In this document: piece by piece, positions 28,125 through 38,173 of the stretch
Numbering within the stretch: the stretch's first letter is position 1
How the letters are laid out: every line of letters begins with the position of its first letter
The notes under the pieces: generated by a model
Databases searched by the model: none
The model's input: the letters and a program-made list of their open reading frames with translations, nothing else
Told to the model about the DNA's origin: nothing
DNA from: Pelagibacteraceae bacterium
Lineage (GTDB): Bacteria; Pseudomonadota; Alphaproteobacteria; HIMB59; GCA-002718135
Direction of reading: 5' to 3'
NCBI GenBank assembly: GCA_017639935.1
Contig: JAGFWP010000044.1
Coordinates: 1 to 47,522, forward strand
DNA length: 47,522 bases
Program-made: the position numbers and the translations under genes

Positions 28125-29133
28125 AGTTAACCATTTTTAATTCTTCAATAATAAGCTTATTTATATCTTTTTTGATAAATTCTAAACAATTTTTTAAAGC
28201 TTGAGCAAAAGCTTCTGGGGACGCGCTACCATGGCTTTTTACAACAATCCCATTTAATCCGAGAACCATAGCCCCATTGTATTTTGTAGGATTAACGGTA
28301 TTTGAAAATTTTATTAGATCTTTTTTCAAAATAAAATATGCTATATTGTTAATTATATTCTTTGTAAAAATTTTTTTAAAATTACCAGTAATAAATTTAG
28401 ACAAACCTTCGGCTGTTTTTAATGCTATATTTCCAGTAAATCCATCTGTTACAATGACATCAGCTTTTCCAGACGTTATCTGATCAGGTTCAATATATCC
28501 AATAAAATCATTTTTTAGAAAGCTTTTATTTATCAAATTAAAAGCTTCTTGTAGATATCCTTTTCCCTTACCTTCTTCGGTACCTATATTTAAAATTGCA
28601 ATTTTTGGACTAGAAATATTTTTAATTTTTGCAAAAGCATGGCCCATAATTGAGAATTGTAATAATTGATTTTCATTACTTTCTTTATTAGCTCCTAAAT
28701 CTAACATAATACAAAAACCTTTTGAAGTTGGAATCATAGAACAAAATGCCGGTCTTTTGATATTGTTTAATGTTCCTAATATTATCGTTGATAATACAGT
28801 TACTGCTCCTGTATTCCCTGCTGAAACAAAGCCGATACGGTTTTTTGATTTTATAAATTCAATAGCTTTACGCAAGCTACTTTCCTTCTTTGATCTTAAT
28901 ATAGAAGAAGGTTTATCACCATCTAAAATAACTTCTTCACAATGAACAAAATTTATCATTTCAGAATGTTTATTTAAAAAATCATTATTTATTAATTTTT
29001 TTTTACCAAAAATTATTAATTTAACATTTGAATTATTATTTAAAAATATTTCACATCCTTTAATTGTTTTTTCTGGAGAATTCTCACCTCCCATTGCGTC
29101 CACAACAACGGTTATCTGATTTTCATTCATCAA
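28111..29133 (-). CDS. plsX: phosphate acyltransferase PlsX
   Basis: VVDAMGGENSPEKTIKGCEIF, GFVSAGNTGAVTVLSTIILG, VIVTDGFTGNIALKTAEG. Confidence 0.95.
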   Translation of the reverse strand: MMNENQITVVVDAMGGENSPEKTIKGCEIFLNNNSNVKLIIFGKKKLINNDFLNKHSEMINFVHCEEVILDGDKPSSILRSKKESSLRKAIEFIKSKNRIGFVSAGNTGAVTVLSTIILGTLNNIKRPAFCSMIPTSKGFCIMLDLGANKESNENQLLQFSIMGHAFAKIKNISSPKIAILNIGTEEGKGKGYLQEAFNLINKSFLKNDFIGYIEPDQITSGKADVIVTDGFTGNIALKTAEGLSKFITGNFKKIFTKNIINNIAYFILKKDLIKFSNTVNPTKYNGAMVLGLNGIVVKSHGSASPEAFAQALKNCLEFIKKDINKLIIEELKMVNFVNE

Positions 29134-29141
29134 ATAAAAAA

Positions 29142-29333
29142 TTAATTATCTTTTGGTGTTTTTTTACTAATTATTTGCTTGCCGTTATATATGCCTGTAG
29201 ATATATCCAACCTGTGGGAAAGTCTTGGCTCACCAGATTCTTTATCCTCAATAATGTTAATTGAGCGTAAAGCATCATGAGACCTTCTCATATTTCTTTT
29301 GGATTTAGATGTTTTTCTTTTAGGTACAGCCAT
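29142..29333 (-). CDS. rpmF: 50S ribosomal protein L32
   Basis: [55 protein letters not shown]. Confidence 0.96.
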   Translation of the reverse strand: MAVPKRKTSKSKRNMRRSHDALRSINIIEDKESGEPRLSHRLDISTGIYNGKQIISKKTPKDN

Positions 29334-29643
29334 ATTTAAGTGAAGTCATATTGATAATTAACAATATTGCAAGTCTTAAATAGCAGAATTTGCAAAAGTA
29401 TAAGTCTAATCACTCGAATTAATATTATTAACTTGTTTTTTAATTTAAGTGATATTTTTTTTAAAAATGACAATAAATATTAAAATAACTTCTAATAAAA
29501 AAAGTTGAATTAAATTCAATTTTTTTTGAATTCTTTTCTAAATTTAACATTGTTCGAATAGTTTCTATGATTGATAAAGATTTTGTTTCAATTCAATTTA
29601 TCCCTGTTTTCATTTTTTAAAAAATAATGTATGAATAAGTTTT

Positions 29644-30078
29644 ATGTTTGTTTTCCATAGATTATTGTTAATATTATTGATCTTCACTTTATTTGTAAGT
29701 TGTAACGAAAAAATATTATATTCAGGAAAAATTATTAATGAAGAAAATTTCGATTTTAGTAAATTACAAAATAAAGAAGAAGTAATTGATAAATTAGGTA
29801 ATCCTAATTTTATAGACCCGATTGAAAAGAAATATTATTATTTTTCAGAAAAAAAATATGTAAGAAATTTTTTCAAGCAAAGAATAACTAATAGGATAAT
29901 GGTTGTTTTCATTTTTAATGAAAATGAAACAATTAAATCGGTTTCACAGTATGATTTAAATGATGAGCAGGATGTAAAAAATATTAAAGAATCAACTCCT
30001 AATGAATTAATTGAAAGAGGATTAATTAAAAAAATATTTGGAGGAGTTGGAACCACTATTCCAAGCACTACGCAATAA
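29644..30078 (+). CDS. bamE: outer membrane protein assembly factor BamE-like lipoprotein (SmpA/OmlA)
   Basis: 144 aa; LFVSCNE lipobox; ENFDFSKLQNKEEVIDKLGNPNFIDPIEKKYYYFSEK SmpA/OmlA-like fold signature; divergent from rpmF/plsX. Confidence 0.8.
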   Translation: MFVFHRLLLILLIFTLFVSCNEKILYSGKIINEENFDFSKLQNKEEVIDKLGNPNFIDPIEKKYYYFSEKKYVRNFFKQRITNRIMVVFIFNENETIKSVSQYDLNDEQDVKNIKESTPNELIERGLIKKIFGGVGTTIPSTTQ

Positions 30079-30083
30079 ATTTA

Positions 30084-32186
30084 TTACATAGATATTGATG
30101 AAAGCAGAAGTAAAGCTACTATATTAGTTATTTTTATCATTGGATTAACAGCAGGACCTGCGGTATCTTTATAAGGATCACCTACAGTATCGCCTGTGAT
30201 AGCTGCTTTATGGGCTTCGCTTCCTTTTCCACCATAATTTCCATCTTCGATAAATTTTTTTGCATTATCCCATGCGCCTCCGCCAGCGGTCATACTAATA
30301 GCAACAAATAGTCCTGTAATGATTACACCTAATAACAACGCTCCAAGACATGAAAGTGCTGCTGATTGTCCTGCGATAAAAAAAATTACAAAATAAACTA
30401 TTATTGGAGATAAAACTGGCAGCATTGAAGGGATAATCATTTCTTTTATTGCTGCTTTAGTTAAAATATCAACGCAAGTACCATATTCTGGTTTTCCTGA
30501 CCCTTCCATAATTCCTGGAATTTCTTTAAACTGTCTTCTAACCTCTATAACAACTGAACCTGCTGCTCTTCCTACAGCAGTCATACTCATTGCACTAAAT
30601 AAAAATGGTAGCAAGCCTCCTAATAAAAGTCCAACAACTACATAGGGATTGGATAAATCAAATGAAACATCAATTTCATATAAAAGACTATTTGAATCAG
30701 TAGTAAAATGATTTAAATCTTCAGTATAAGCAGCAAATAAAACCAGAGCTCCTAGTCCCGCAGAACTAATAGCATATCCTTTGGTCACAGCTTTGGTTGT
30801 ATTACCTACAGAGTCTAGAGCATCAGTGGTCTTTCTAACGCTATCGTCAAGATCAGACATTTCAGCAATTCCACCAGCATTATCAGTTACTGGTCCGTAA
30901 GCATCAAGAGCTACTACCATTCCTGCCAGTGCTAACATAGTAGTAACTGCTATAGAGATTCCAAATAATCCTGCTAACGAATAAGTTATTATAATTCCAG
31001 CAACTATGATAATAGCAGGTAATGCTGTTGCTTCTAAACTAATAGCTAGTCCTTGAATGACGTTTGTACCATGACCTGTAGTTGAGGCCTTTGATATACT
31101 TTGTACAGGTCTGAAATTTGTTCCTGTATAATATTCAGTTACCCAAATAATTAATCCTGTAATAATCAAACCGACAAGACCGCAATAAAATAAAGATAAA
31201 CCATTAAATGAAGCTGATCCAACAATAAAAGTTGAATTCATACCAACAACATGGTCGGTAATAAAATAAAGTAAAAATGCAGATAAAATTGCAGATACTA
31301 AAAAACCTTTATACAAAGCCATCATAATATTCTCAGTATTACCCAGTCTTACAAAATAAGTTCCTATTATGCTGGCTATAATACAAACTCCAGCTATAGC
31401 TAAAGGATACATCATCATTTTACTAGCTAGATCTTGAGTAAAAAAAATAGAAGCTAAAACCATCGTTGCAACAACAGTTACCACAAATGTTTCAAATAAA
31501 TCTGCTGCCATACCAGCGCAATCTCCAACATTATCACCTACATTGTCAGCTATAACAGCAGGATTTCTTGGATCGTCTTCGGGAATACCTGCTTCAATTT
31601 TTCCAACTAAATCAGCTCCAACATCCGCACCTTTAGTAAAAATACCTCCGCCAAGTCTTGCAAAAATTGAAATCAAAGAAGCACCGAAACCAAGAGAAAC
31701 CAATGGTGCAACAATTGTTCTTCCCTCAAAATTTCCTGAATTAGATAGCATAAAATAATAAGATGAAACTGATAGTAGTGCAAATCCAGCAACCAACATA
31801 CCAGTTACTGCTCCTGCTTTAAAAGAAATTGATAAACCTTCGGCTAATGATGAACTGGCTGCTTGAGTAGTACGTACATTTGATCTAACTGATATATTCA
31901 TACCAACATAACCAGCTGCTCCGGAAAAAAAGGCTCCTATAAGAAAGCCAATTGCAGAATACAAATCAAAGATCAGCCAAATCAAAATGAATATTATGAG
32001 CCCCACTATTCCTATAGTCAAATATTGTCGATTTAAATAAGCCTTGGCGCCTTCCTGAATTGCTCTAGCTATTTCTTGCATTTTATCGTTGCCAGGACTT
32101 TGTGATAGAATTTGTCTAGAAGTGATGATGCCGTATAGAACAGCAGATAAACCGCATAAAAGAATGAATATTTGCATAATTGTCAT
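30084..32186 (-). CDS. hppA: K+-independent membrane-bound H+-translocating pyrophosphatase
   Basis: 700 aa; [68 protein letters not shown] has Lys at the K+-determinant position. Confidence 0.97.
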   Translation of the reverse strand: MTIMQIFILLCGLSAVLYGIITSRQILSQSPGNDKMQEIARAIQEGAKAYLNRQYLTIGIVGLIIFILIWLIFDLYSAIGFLIGAFFSGAAGYVGMNISVRSNVRTTQAASSSLAEGLSISFKAGAVTGMLVAGFALLSVSSYYFMLSNSGNFEGRTIVAPLVSLGFGASLISIFARLGGGIFTKGADVGADLVGKIEAGIPEDDPRNPAVIADNVGDNVGDCAGMAADLFETFVVTVVATMVLASIFFTQDLASKMMMYPLAIAGVCIIASIIGTYFVRLGNTENIMMALYKGFLVSAILSAFLLYFITDHVVGMNSTFIVGSASFNGLSLFYCGLVGLIITGLIIWVTEYYTGTNFRPVQSISKASTTGHGTNVIQGLAISLEATALPAIIIVAGIIITYSLAGLFGISIAVTTMLALAGMVVALDAYGPVTDNAGGIAEMSDLDDSVRKTTDALDSVGNTTKAVTKGYAISSAGLGALVLFAAYTEDLNHFTTDSNSLLYEIDVSFDLSNPYVVVGLLLGGLLPFLFSAMSMTAVGRAAGSVVIEVRRQFKEIPGIMEGSGKPEYGTCVDILTKAAIKEMIIPSMLPVLSPIIVYFVIFFIAGQSAALSCLGALLLGVIITGLFVAISMTAGGGAWDNAKKFIEDGNYGGKGSEAHKAAITGDTVGDPYKDTAGPAVNPMIKITNIVALLLLSSISM

Positions 32187-32262
32187 TTTTGCTGGACTCC
32201 CTTTAGAATTTCGTGGTCATATGACAGAAAGGTTTAAAAAAATCAAGATATTAGAACATTTT

Positions 32263-32697
32263 TTATTTAATAAATTTATCTAATATGGCATTTATTATTT
32301 TAGTGTCTTTCAAATTTACAAATAACTTTGATATTTCTAAGTAATCATTAAGGATTATTTTATATTTTATGATTTTTGAATTATTTAATTCACTTATGGC
32401 CACTAACAATATAGCTTTGTTAACCGTGTCCCACTTTTCAAATTTTCTATCAAACGTAATTAAATTATTTATTTCTTGAGATATATTTTTTACATCAATT
32501 TTTTTGTAATAACTTACTAATTTTGATAAAAAACTAATATTGTACTCGATTTTTTCAGGTGATTTATCTATCCTGGTATTTCGATAATATTTATCAAAAT
32601 CATCTTTTATTTTTTCGATATCTTGATTGTTAATTAACTGCTGAGATACTAATTGAACAGCGGCAAGTCTAGTTTTAGACTTTAGTTTATTATCCAT
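32263..32697 (-). CDS. nusB: transcription antitermination factor NusB
   Basis: 144 aa; SKTRLAAVQLVSQQLIN, KWDTVNKAILLVAISELNNSKIIKYKIILNDYLEISKLFVNLKDTKIINAILDKFIK; genomic position after ribH. Confidence 0.87.
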   Translation of the reverse strand: MDNKLKSKTRLAAVQLVSQQLINNQDIEKIKDDFDKYYRNTRIDKSPEKIEYNISFLSKLVSYYKKIDVKNISQEINNLITFDRKFEKWDTVNKAILLVAISELNNSKIIKYKIILNDYLEISKLFVNLKDTKIINAILDKFIK

Positions 32698-32698
32698 T

Positions 32699-33136
32699 TT
32701 AATTTATTGTTTTGAACAACAAACTTTGACAAGCTTTAGCAGCTTCTGCTCCTTTATTTTTTTTAGATGGATCACTTCTTTCCATAGCTTGTTCTAAATT
32801 TTCACAAGTCAATATTCCAAAACCAATTGGTTTATTAATTTTGATAGATAAATCCATTATTTTTCTTGTAACTTCATTTGAAATAACTTCAAAATGATAT
32901 GTTTGACCTCTTATGATGCATCCTAAAGCAATAAATCCATCATATGAATTTTTATTTTCATTAATTATGAATGGTATTTCAAATGAACCAGGAGATTTAA
33001 CAATCTTATACTGTATTGAAATATCTCTATCAAATAATTCGTCTTTATTATTATCAAAATATTCAGTAGACCCCTTGATTAATCCTTGTGCTACTTTCTC
33101 ATAATAATCTGAAACAACAATAAGTACTTTTTTCAT
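32699..33136 (-). CDS. ribH: 6,7-dimethyl-8-ribityllumazine synthase
   Basis: VKSPGSFEIPFIINE, GFIALGCIIRGQTYHFEVISNEVTRKIMDLSIKINKPIGFGILTCENLEQAMERS. Confidence 0.95.
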   Translation of the reverse strand: MKKVLIVVSDYYEKVAQGLIKGSTEYFDNNKDELFDRDISIQYKIVKSPGSFEIPFIINENKNSYDGFIALGCIIRGQTYHFEVISNEVTRKIMDLSIKINKPIGFGILTCENLEQAMERSDPSKKNKGAEAAKACQSLLFKTIN

Positions 33137-33143
33137 TTTACAT

Positions 33144-34283
33144 TTATATTTTTTCTTGAGATATAATCTCTAAATCAAAGCCATCTAATGCAATAATTTT
33201 TTTATTACTATTAGATAATAATATAATTTTTTGAAGACCTAATTCTAACAATATTTGTGCCCCGACACCATATTCTCTTAATTCTAGCTTGCTCTCTTCT
33301 GCATCCCGACGTTTAAATATCTTTTGTATTTTTGGTGCCATATCACTATTAATTAAAACTATTGCCCCACTTCCTTTTTGCTCTATTAATTCAAAGGATT
33401 TAGAAATTTCATTTCCAAATATATTTTTTTCTTCAAATATATCCTTAGTGATGTCCAATTTATGCATTCTGACATATTTAGGCTCTTTATGATTTGTTAT
33501 ATTTTTTACCAAAGCATAATGTTTTTCGCCTGATAAGGAATTTTTAAAAATCTTAAGTACAAAATCCCTTCCCATTTCACTTTCAAACTCTCTCTCCGAA
33601 TCAAGTTCAATAATTTTTGAATTTTTTAATCGATATTTTATTAAATCAGAGACTGTGCCAATTTTAAGAGAATGTACTTTTGCAAAGTTTACCAGTTCTG
33701 GCAACCTAGCCATAGTGCCATCATCATTCATAATTTCACAAATAACTCCAGAAGGATTTAATTCTGCTAATTTAGCAATATCTACAGAAGCTTCTGTGTG
33801 TCCCGCTCTTTCTAAAACACCTCCATCCCAAGCCACTAATGGAAATATGTGTCCGGGCGAGACTATATCTTCTTTGTTTCTGTTATGATTAATGGCAACT
33901 GATATCGTGTGAGCTCTATCTGCAGCAGAAATTCCAGTTGTAACACCTTCTTTAGCTTCTATTGAAATAGTAAAAGCAGTTAAATCGTTTTTTAGATTGG
34001 AAGGATTCATTAAAGGCAATTCTAATTCATTAATTCTTTGCTTTGTTAATGCTAAACATATCAATCCTCTGCCGAATTTTGCCATAAAATTTATTGCTTC
34101 AGGTGTAATCATTTGTGCAGGTAAAATTAAATCTCCTTCATTTTCTCGATCAGGATCATCAACAAGGATATACATTTTACCATTTCTCGCATCTTCAATT
34201 ATTTCTTTAATTGGAGAGATAAATTTATAATAATTTTCTTTATTCATTTTTAAGGACGTATCTTGATAGCGCATCAAACTCAA
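33144..34283 (-). CDS. ribB: RibBA-type 3,4-dihydroxy-2-butanone 4-phosphate synthase with a degenerate GTP cyclohydrolase II-like C-terminal domain
   Basis: N-term MYILVDDPDRENEGDLILPAQMITPEAINFMAKFGRGLICLALT, TGISAADRAHTISVA, GHIFPLVAWDGGVLERAGHTEASVDIA; C-term lacks the GCHII Cys zinc motif. Confidence 0.92.
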   Translation of the reverse strand: MSLMRYQDTSLKMNKENYYKFISPIKEIIEDARNGKMYILVDDPDRENEGDLILPAQMITPEAINFMAKFGRGLICLALTKQRINELELPLMNPSNLKNDLTAFTISIEAKEGVTTGISAADRAHTISVAINHNRNKEDIVSPGHIFPLVAWDGGVLERAGHTEASVDIAKLAELNPSGVICEIMNDDGTMARLPELVNFAKVHSLKIGTVSDLIKYRLKNSKIIELDSEREFESEMGRDFVLKIFKNSLSGEKHYALVKNITNHKEPKYVRMHKLDITKDIFEEKNIFGNEISKSFELIEQKGSGAIVLINSDMAPKIQKIFKRRDAEESKLELREYGVGAQILLELGLQKIILLSNSNKKIIALDGFDLEIISQEKI

Positions 34284-34836
34284 TATTAACTAAATCATTT
34301 ACTTTTGCATTGTTTAAATTAGTATTTTCATAAGTATGAGGAATAATTGATATGGAAAAATTGTCAGATAATAAATTGGCTACAGTTAGAGATATTCCAT
34401 TGACTGCGATCGAACCTTTTTGAACAATAGATCTTTCCATATTCTTATTGGAATTGTCTTTTTGAAACACAAATTCCCAACTTGATTCTAATTCATTTAT
34501 TTTTAATATTTTAGTAACACAATCAACATGACCGTATACGAAATGCCCGGCTATTTCATCTCCTGCTTTAATTGATTTTTCAAGATTGATTTTGTAATTA
34601 TTATTCCAAAATTTTGTAGTAGATCTTTTAAGCGTTTCTTCACTTATATTAACAGTAAATAAATATTTGTTATTTTCAAAATTAATTGAAGTAGCTGTTA
34701 AACATATTCCGTCACAATTAATTGAAGAGCCTGTTTTGCAATCACTTAAGTTAAGATTAGTTTCAAAAGTAATCTCACTAAAATTACTTGTTTTATTTTT
34801 GATTATGGCTTGATCTTGTATAATTCCTGTAAACAT
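34240..34836 (-). CDS. ribE: riboflavin synthase subunit alpha
   Basis: MFTGIIQDQAIIK, GSSINCDGICLTATSI, AGHFVYGHVDCVTKI, SIAVNGISLTVANL duplicated lumazine-binding domains. Confidence 0.95.
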   Translation of the reverse strand: MFTGIIQDQAIIKNKTSNFSEITFETNLNLSDCKTGSSINCDGICLTATSINFENNKYLFTVNISEETLKRSTTKFWNNNYKINLEKSIKAGDEIAGHFVYGHVDCVTKILKINELESSWEFVFQKDNSNKNMERSIVQKGSIAVNGISLTVANLLSDNFSISIIPHTYENTNLNNAKVNDLVNIEFDALSRYVLKNE

Positions 34837-34843
34837 TTTTATA

Positions 34844-35929
34844 TTAATTTTTTAATGAAAAATGGTGATATACATCCTTTCCAAAATTTTTTTTAGTAAT
34901 TTCTTGAAACTTCAAATTATCAATCTTTTTACCAATTATCACAGGCTTGCCCAACTCACCTATATTGAATGAAGCCTTGAATACATGTAGCTCATCTACA
35001 AGTTTTTTTGATAATAATTCTGTAAAAAAAATTCCGCCTGCCTCAACTAAAATATTGTTTATATTAATTGACAAAATCTTTTTCATAATTGTTTTTAAAT
35101 TGAGTTTGTTAGAAACATTCCTTTTCATTAAATAAACTTCACAGCCTAATTTTTTCAGAGTTTTTAATTTTTTATTATTTCTTGAAGTAAATATTATAAT
35201 TCTTTTTTTTGAAATATTTTTTAATATTTTTGATTTCAAAGGTATTTTAAGAGAATTATCAATAATGATTATAGGTAAATGTTTAATTATTAAATTATTA
35301 CTTCTAACAGTAAATCGTGGATTATCTTTAATTATAGTTTTTGCAGTAGTAAGAATTGCTTGGCTTTGATATCTAAGTTTATGTGCGTATATTCTGCTTT
35401 TTGAATTAGATATCCATTTACTGGAATAATCTGAATATGCTATTTTCTCATCATTGGAAATTGCCATCTTGACCTTTACATAAGGTCTATTATTTTTTAA
35501 ACTGTCGAAAAAAAATTTATTTAATAAGTTGGTTTTTTCTTCAGTCATTCCCACGTTCGTATAAATATTATTTTTTTCTAACTTCTTAATACTTTTATTA
35601 TTTGTTCTGGGATCTGGATCAACTCTAGCTATAAAAATTTTTTTAATATATGATTTAATTATTTGATCAGTGCATGATCCATAATGAGATTTATGATAGC
35701 AAGGCTCAAGAGTAACATACATTGTACCTCCATAAGATTTGCTGCCTGCTTTCTTTAAGGCTATTTCTTCTGCATGTGGCCTGCCGGCTGGAGCAGTAAC
35801 AGCTTTAGATATGATTTTATTATTTTTAACAATCAAGCATCCAACTGAAGGATTAGGAAAAGTTTTCCCAAAATTTTTATAGGCTAGTGAATGCGCCTTT
35901 AATAAATATTTTTTATGAATTTCACTCAC
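34844..35929 (-). CDS. ribD: bifunctional diaminohydroxyphosphoribosylaminopyrimidine deaminase / reductase
   Basis: NPSVGCLIVKNNKIISKAVTAPAGRPHAEEIALKKAG, MYVTLEPCYHKSHYGSCTDQII deaminase zinc motif; RibD reductase C-term. Confidence 0.94.
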   Translation of the reverse strand: MSEIHKKYLLKAHSLAYKNFGKTFPNPSVGCLIVKNNKIISKAVTAPAGRPHAEEIALKKAGSKSYGGTMYVTLEPCYHKSHYGSCTDQIIKSYIKKIFIARVDPDPRTNNKSIKKLEKNNIYTNVGMTEEKTNLLNKFFFDSLKNNRPYVKVKMAISNDEKIAYSDYSSKWISNSKSRIYAHKLRYQSQAILTTAKTIIKDNPRFTVRSNNLIIKHLPIIIIDNSLKIPLKSKILKNISKKRIIIFTSRNNKKLKTLKKLGCEVYLMKRNVSNKLNLKTIMKKILSININNILVEAGGIFFTELLSKKLVDELHVFKASFNIGELGKPVIIGKKIDNLKFQEITKKNFGKDVYHHFSLKN

Positions 35930-35945
35930 GTTATAGACGAAAGTG

Positions 35946-36398
35946 TTATTTTTCTTCTAAATTATCTAAAAAATCCTCAAAATCTTTTACTTCTCTAAAA
36001 TTTTTATAAACAGAGGCAAACCTAACATAAGCTACTTGGTCTAGGTTTGATAAAGCTTCCATAATATATTCGCCTATGATACTTGTTTTAATTTCCGTTT
36101 CTCCTGAATTTTCCAATCTTCGAGCTATGGCACTAACAATCTTTTCAATCTTATCCTGTTCAACTTTTCTTTTCCTTAAAGCAAGTGATAACGATCTGAA
36201 CATTTTATCTCTATCAAAAGTCTCTTTTTGCCCATTACTTTTTATAACGATTAAATCTCTTAGTTGAATTCTTTCAAAAGTAGTGAATCTGGAACCGCAT
36301 TGATCACAAATACGCCTTCTTCTAATAGCGGTATTATCTTCAGTGTGTCTTGAATCTTTGACTTGAGAGTCTTCATGACTACAAAAAGGACAGCGCAT
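35946..36398 (-). CDS. nrdR: transcriptional repressor NrdR
   Basis: [52 protein letters not shown]-cone. Confidence 0.98.
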   Translation of the reverse strand: MRCPFCSHEDSQVKDSRHTEDNTAIRRRRICDQCGSRFTTFERIQLRDLIVIKSNGQKETFDRDKMFRSLSLALRKRKVEQDKIEKIVSAIARRLENSGETEIKTSIIGEYIMEALSNLDQVAYVRFASVYKNFREVKDFEDFLDNLEEK

Positions 36399-37684
36399 TA
36401 ATAAGCCTCATTATAAATCGGATAATTAGAACACAAACCTATAACCTTTTTATTGGTAGTTGTGCAAATTTCTTCTCTTTCACTCTCCTCTAGTAACAAG
36501 CTATCCAGTACATCAGCAATCATATTTCCGACTGTATGAAAATCTTTTGTATTAAAACCTCTTGAAGTTGCAGCTGGTGTTCCAAATCTTAAGCCTGATG
36601 TGATTTTTGGAGGATTTGGATCATAAGGAATTGCATTTTTGTTACAAGCAATGCCGACATCTTCTAATAGTTTTTCTGCTTTATCTCCTGTTAAATTTTT
36701 GGGAGTCAGATCAAGCCAAACAATGTGTGAATCAGTTCCTCCTGTGACAATTCGAAAACCTCTATTAACAAGCGTCTCAGATAACACCTTTGCATTAGCA
36801 ATAACATTTTTAGAGTATTGAACAAATTCTGGTTTTAATGCTTCGCCAAAGGTGACCGCTTTTGCCGCCATAACATGCATCAAAGGACCTCCTTGAAGGC
36901 CGGGGAATACCGCTGAATTTATTTTTTTTATTAAATCTTCATTGTTTGTCAATATCATTGCGCTTCTGGCTCCTCTTAATGTCTTATGAGTAGTTGAAGT
37001 TACAACATCTGCGTGCTCTATGGGATTTGGGTATTGTTTGCCCGCAATAAGTCCTGAATAATGGGCCATATCAACAACTAAGTATGCGTCAACATCATCT
37101 GAAATTCGACGAAATTTTTTCCAATCAATTATTCTAGGATAAGCTGAAGCCCCTGCAATAATCATTTTGGGTCTATGTTCTTTTGCCAGCTGCTCTACTT
37201 CATCATAATCAATTAAATCTTTATCATTGCCATCTTTTTTTACACCGTACTGAACAGCATTAAACCATTTTCCAGAGATGTTTGGTTTGGCTCCGTGTGT
37301 TAAATGCCCGCCTGATGCAAGTGACATTCCTAAAATAGTATCATGGGGTTGAAGTAGAGCCAAAAAAACAGCTTGGTTGGCTTGTGCTCCACTATGAGAC
37401 TGAAGGTTGGCAAATTTACAATTGAATAATTTTTTTACTCTTTCAAGTGCTATTTCTTCTGCCTGGTCAACGAACTCACATCCGCCATAATATCTCCTGC
37501 CAGGATAGCCCTCTGCATACTTGTTGGTCATTACAGATCCCTGGGCGTTAAGAACCGCAAGTGAAGGGATATTCTCAGATGCAATTAATTCAATCTGATT
37601 TTGTTGTCGTTCAAGTTCTTTCCTTAATGTTGCAAAAACTTCAGAGTCACTATCTTTTAAACTTTGGTTGTATATTTCAGTCAT
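36398..37684 (-). CDS. glyA: serine hydroxymethyltransferase
   Basis: [69 protein letters not shown]-lysine. Confidence 0.98.
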   Translation of the reverse strand: MTEIYNQSLKDSDSEVFATLRKELERQQNQIELIASENIPSLAVLNAQGSVMTNKYAEGYPGRRYYGGCEFVDQAEEIALERVKKLFNCKFANLQSHSGAQANQAVFLALLQPHDTILGMSLASGGHLTHGAKPNISGKWFNAVQYGVKKDGNDKDLIDYDEVEQLAKEHRPKMIIAGASAYPRIIDWKKFRRISDDVDAYLVVDMAHYSGLIAGKQYPNPIEHADVVTSTTHKTLRGARSAMILTNNEDLIKKINSAVFPGLQGGPLMHVMAAKAVTFGEALKPEFVQYSKNVIANAKVLSETLVNRGFRIVTGGTDSHIVWLDLTPKNLTGDKAEKLLEDVGIACNKNAIPYDPNPPKITSGLRFGTPAATSRGFNTKDFHTVGNMIADVLDSLLLEESEREEICTTTNKKVIGLCSNYPIYNEAY

Positions 37685-37696
37685 TAAATGATTTTC

Positions 37697-38119
37697 CTAA
37701 CTTAATTTATTTACTCTATTCTGATGTCTCCCACCTGCAAAATCCGTTGTAAGAAAATTCTCTATACATTTTAATACATCTTGTACATTCATAAATTTTG
37801 CTGGAAGAACGAGTACATTTGCGTCATTATGCTCTCTCATCAATTTTGCAATTTCAGGTTCAAATGCAAGTCCGGCTCTGATGTTTCTATCTCTGTTAGC
37901 TTCAATTGACATGCCTATGCCTGAGCCACAAATAAGAATTCCTTTTGAATTTTCATTTGAATTAATTTTTGAAACAAGTTTTTTTGCATAATCAGGATAG
38001 TCAACACTTTCTTCACTATAAGTTCCTAAATCTATTAGTTTTTCTTTTATTGTGTTTAAGATTTGTTTTTTTAAGTCAAATCCAGCGTGATCTGATGCAA
38101 TAAAAATCATTTCATTCAT
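37697..38119 (-). CDS. rpiB: ribose 5-phosphate isomerase B
   Basis: FIASDHAGFDLKKQILN, DLGTYSEESVDYPDYAKKL, GILICGSGIGMSIEANRDRNIRAGLA. Confidence 0.96.
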   Translation of the reverse strand: MNEMIFIASDHAGFDLKKQILNTIKEKLIDLGTYSEESVDYPDYAKKLVSKINSNENSKGILICGSGIGMSIEANRDRNIRAGLAFEPEIAKLMREHNDANVLVLPAKFMNVQDVLKCIENFLTTDFAGGRHQNRVNKLS

Positions 38120-38173
38120 ATTACGAAGTTAATAATGCTTAATTTCTAAAATTACACTATATTATTACAAATT

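Noticed and set aside
32216-32225. Palindrome GTCATATGAC upstream of hppA
   Set aside because: Short 10-bp palindrome in AT-rich DNA; expected by chance, no supporting context.
33130-34290. FMN riboswitch in the rib cluster
   Set aside because: No RFN-element conserved segments seen; rib genes are internal to a longer tightly packed operon.
36398-37684. Glycine riboswitch upstream of glyA
   Set aside because: Only 12 nt separate rpiB and glyA; no aptamer-like sequence present.
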